From: CAZSDU01 sp963662525
GTDB lineage: Bacteria > Bacteroidota > Bacteroidia > Bacteroidales > FEN-979
Reading direction: 5' to 3'
Assembly: GCA_963662525.1 (NCBI GenBank)
Contig: OY759717.1
Coordinates: 62,001-126,000 of the forward strand
Length of the DNA stretch: 64,000 bases
Below, piece after piece: positions 61,892 to 64,000 of this stretch. The notes beneath the pieces were generated by a model. That model worked only from the letters and a program-made list of their open reading frames with translations, was not told the origin of the DNA and did not search any database. Every line of letters starts with the position of its first letter. Within the stretch, counting starts at the first letter, position 1. Both the position numbers and the translations under genes were made by a program.

Positions 61892-64000
61892 ATGAATATC
61901 ATCCAACAGTTAATCTCCTTCCGTGGAATAAGTTTTTTTTTCTTGTTCAGTCTTTTATTTTCATCTTGTCAGCAGGGCAATCATTTCATTACTGATAAGG
62001 CCTATCGTAAAAAAGTTGAAATCCAGTTTGAAAAACAAAAGAACATGGCAGAACATCGCTCTGACCAGCTTTTTAAAGTCTTTGATCAGGATTTGACGAC
62101 CCAGGAAGAAGAAGCATTGAAATTCCTTTATGCCTACATGCCGCTCAGTGATCTTGCTGATTATCATGGTGATTTTTATCTTCAGAACGTAAGGGCAACA
62201 CTTGCTGCCAGAGATTCATTCTCCTGGGGAAAGCAAATTCCCGAAATAATTTTCAGACATTTTGTACTGCCAGTCAGGGTAAATAACGAAAATCTCGATT
62301 CGGCAAGATGGGTGTTTTTCATGGAGCTCAAGGACCGGGTGCGGAATTTGCCCATGAAAGAGGCGGTTCTGGAAGTCAATCACTGGTGCCATGAGAAAGT
62401 CACCTACCGGGGAACGGATAGCCGCACATCTGCACCACTGGCAACTGTAAAAACTGCATTCGGAAGATGTGGAGAAGAATCAACCTTCACCGTTGCTGCT
62501 ATGCGTTCAGTTGGAATTCCGGCAAGACAATGTTATACTCCCCGCTGGGCACATACCGACGATAATCATGCCTGGGTGGAAGTCTGGGTTGAAGGGAAAT
62601 GGCATTATATTGGCGCTTGTGAACCTGAACCTGATTTGGATAAGGCATGGTTTACAGAACATGCAAAAAGGGCCATGCTGGTAAACACCAATGTATTTGG
62701 AGATTATGAGGGTCCCGAAGATGTGCTTATGAAAGATGAGCGTTACACGAAAATCAATATCCTTCCCAATTATACACAAACCAGAAGGATTATTGTTAAG
62801 GTAACGGATACTGCATTCCAACCTTCCGACAGTGCCAGGGTTGAATTCCAGTTATACAATTATGCTGAATTTTATCCCCTTCACACTGCATATACAGATA
62901 AAGCAGGTCTGGCCTCATTCCGGACCGGGTTTGGCGATCTGATCATCCGCGCTGCAAAAAACGGATGCTTTTCCTATAAAAAGCATGCAGGAACAGATCA
63001 GGATACGATACTGATCGTTCTTGACCAGAAGCCGGGGAATGTGTTTACTGAAGAATTCGACCTGGTTCCTCCTCCAGAGCTGAAGATCTCTCAACATAGT
63101 CAGGATTCGGCAAGTAAAGCAAATGCTGAGAAACTGGCTTTTGAGGATAAGATCCGGGCCAATTATGAATCCACTTTTATAGATTCATCAAAAACGTTCA
63201 GGCTGGCTTCAACCCTGAAAACAAATCCGGATACTTTGTGGTTATACTTAAAACAAAGCCGCGGGAACTGGCGTGAAATAATTGATTTCATATCGGCAAC
63301 CCCGACTGAGTTCAAACAATGGATCTATCCTTTGTTGTCTTCCATTCCGGAGAAGGACCTAAGGGATATTGACCCAGAAGTTCTTTCAGACAATCTTCTT
63401 CATTCCGGAAAATATCAAAATAAAACCATTCACCGGGAAATGTTCGTGTATTACATCCTTTGCCCAAGGGTTGACAATGAATACTTGAAGCCATACAAAG
63501 AATTTTTTCAGGAGAAATTTGATTCTGCTTTCATCATTCAGGCAAGAAATAATCCAGAAAAAATCATTGACTGGATCAAATCAAACATTACGATAAACAA
63601 AACCGCGAATTATGGCAGGGCCCCGCTTACACCCCGTGGAGTTTATGAACTCAGGATATCCGATGAACATTCCAGGGATATCTTGTTTGTCGCCCTATGC
63701 CGGAGTTTTAACCTTGCTGCCAGGCTGGAGTCGGGTACGCGTGTTCCACAGTACTTTTTCAAGGGAAAATGGGTAGATGTTTTCTTTGAAGAAGCCCCTT
63801 CAGTATCCGGAGAGCGCGGAACATTGGTACTATCGTCAGATCCCGGGAATAAAATCAATCCCGGATATTATACGCATTTCACGATTGAAAAATTCACCAG
63901 CGGATTCTTTTCTTCACTCGATTTTGAAAATGATCCCTTGCTGAAATCATTTCCCAGTTCACTGGAACTGTCACCTGGATATTATTCCCTGGTGAGTGGG
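61892..64000 (+). CDS. Transglutaminase-like lipoprotein, cut by window edge
   Basis: An ATG at 61892 opens a frame without a stop to the window end (703 codons seen). The lipoprotein signal ends LLFSSC (Cys26). A transglutaminase-like domain spans about 160-245, with C193 (FGRCGEESTF), H226 (DDNHAWVEVW) and acidic residues in GACEPEPDLD, so the catalytic set may be intact. Residues about 560-640 resemble a second copy (ILFVALCRSFNLAARLE, KGKWVDVFFEE) but the cysteine and histidine positions are not conserved. It probably acts as a peptidase or cross-linking enzyme on the outer side of the cell. It is 87 bases downstream of the GH31 gene. Confidence 0.75.
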   Translation, partial: MNIIQQLISFRGISFFFLFSLLFSSCQQGNHFITDKAYRKKVEIQFEKQKNMAEHRSDQLFKVFDQDLTTQEEEALKFLYAYMPLSDLADYHGDFYLQNVRATLAARDSFSWGKQIPEIIFRHFVLPVRVNNENLDSARWVFFMELKDRVRNLPMKEAVLEVNHWCHEKVTYRGTDSRTSAPLATVKTAFGRCGEESTFTVAAMRSVGIPARQCYTPRWAHTDDNHAWVEVWVEGKWHYIGACEPEPDLDKAWFTEHAKRAMLVNTNVFGDYEGPEDVLMKDERYTKINILPNYTQTRRIIVKVTDTAFQPSDSARVEFQLYNYAEFYPLHTAYTDKAGLASFRTGFGDLIIRAAKNGCFSYKKHAGTDQDTILIVLDQKPGNVFTEEFDLVPPPELKISQHSQDSASKANAEKLAFEDKIRANYESTFIDSSKTFRLASTLKTNPDTLWLYLKQSRGNWREIIDFISATPTEFKQWIYPLLSSIPEKDLRDIDPEVLSDNLLHSGKYQNKTIHREMFVYYILCPRVDNEYLKPYKEFFQEKFDSAFIIQARNNPEKIIDWIKSNITINKTANYGRAPLTPRGVYELRISDEHSRDILFVALCRSFNLAARLESGTRVPQYFFKGKWVDVFFEEAPSVSGERGTLVLSSDPGNKINPGYYTHFTIEKFTSGFFSSLDFENDPLLKSFPSSLELSPGYYSLVSG

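Noticed and set aside
1..64000. Search for tRNA, rRNA, CRISPR arrays, insertion sequences and prophage genes
   Set aside because: No clover-like tRNA ends, spaced direct repeats, transposase motifs or terminal inverted repeats were seen; xerD has the housekeeping context rather than a phage one. A dedicated tRNA and repeat scan would be needed to exclude them fully.

Overview
The window looks like a chromosomal segment of a free-living, probably anaerobic member of the Bacteroidota (Bacteroidales/Marinilabiliales-like). Support comes from the AT-rich sequence, promoters matching the Bacteroidota TTTG-N19-TAnnTTTG pattern, the rpmG-DUF4295-ftsY-rimO cluster typical of the phylum, C-terminal type IX secretion (T9SS) sorting domains, a FISUMP-domain protein, many secreted lipoproteins, and an oxygen-sensitive glycyl radical enzyme with its radical SAM activator. 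I saw no tRNA, rRNA, CRISPR array, insertion sequence or prophage.

Layout. 1-3.6 kb: an edge-truncated secreted propeller protein, a small lipoprotein, a NylB-type serine hydrolase, a thioesterase and a MORN/YwqK protein. 3.6-7.4 kb: housekeeping genes rimO, ftsY, a DUF4295 gene and rpmG on the minus strand, then xerD. 7.4-17.3 kb: an SDR, a class III aminotransferase, a C1 (bleomycin hydrolase-like) peptidase whose signal peptide is out of frame, a PflX-like radical SAM protein, a HAD hydrolase, a large secreted glycosidase and an RlmL-type rRNA methyltransferase. 17.4-24.3 kb: a tight minus-strand operon with two radical SAM enzymes (one B12-binding type), a GT2, a DegT/StrS aminotransferase, a GT4 and an SDR. 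It looks like a small glycoconjugate pathway. 24.4-31.5 kb: a FISUMP protein, a poorly coding 0.7 kb gap, then an MGH1/GH63-like glycosidase, a GH172-type DUF2961 protein and a CAP-SPOR fusion. 31.5-36.5 kb: a DNA alkyl-repair methyltransferase, a small membrane protein, a sodium/solute symporter, a membrane metallophosphoesterase and an M23 peptidase. 36.5-40.8 kb: a minus-strand operon of GT39-like protein, SDR, EXPERA-like membrane protein and old yellow enzyme. 40.9-50.7 kb: a T9SS-exported repeat protein between a strong promoter and a strong terminator, then galM, ppk2, galK, a GH2 beta-mannosidase and a GH92 alpha-mannosidase. 50.7-64 kb: a DMT transporter, an M64 peptidase, a glycyl-radical activator, a GT87-like protein, an AsmA-like protein, a HypD-like glycyl radical enzyme, a GH31 alpha-glucosidase and an edge-truncated transglutaminase-like lipoprotein.

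Functional theme. The secreted glycosidases (GH2, GH92, GH31, GH172, GH63/MGH1-like and a GDE-like enzyme) with galM, galK and a sugar-type symporter suggest breakdown of mannose-, galactose- and glucose-containing glycans. No SusC/SusD pair is present. The M64 peptidase overlaps the activase gene of a probable trans-4-hydroxyproline dehydratase, hinting at a link between protein breakdown and anaerobic hydroxyproline use. The least explained parts are the radical SAM/glycosyltransferase operon, the EXPERA/OYE/SDR operon and the homopolymer frameshift in the C1 peptidase.
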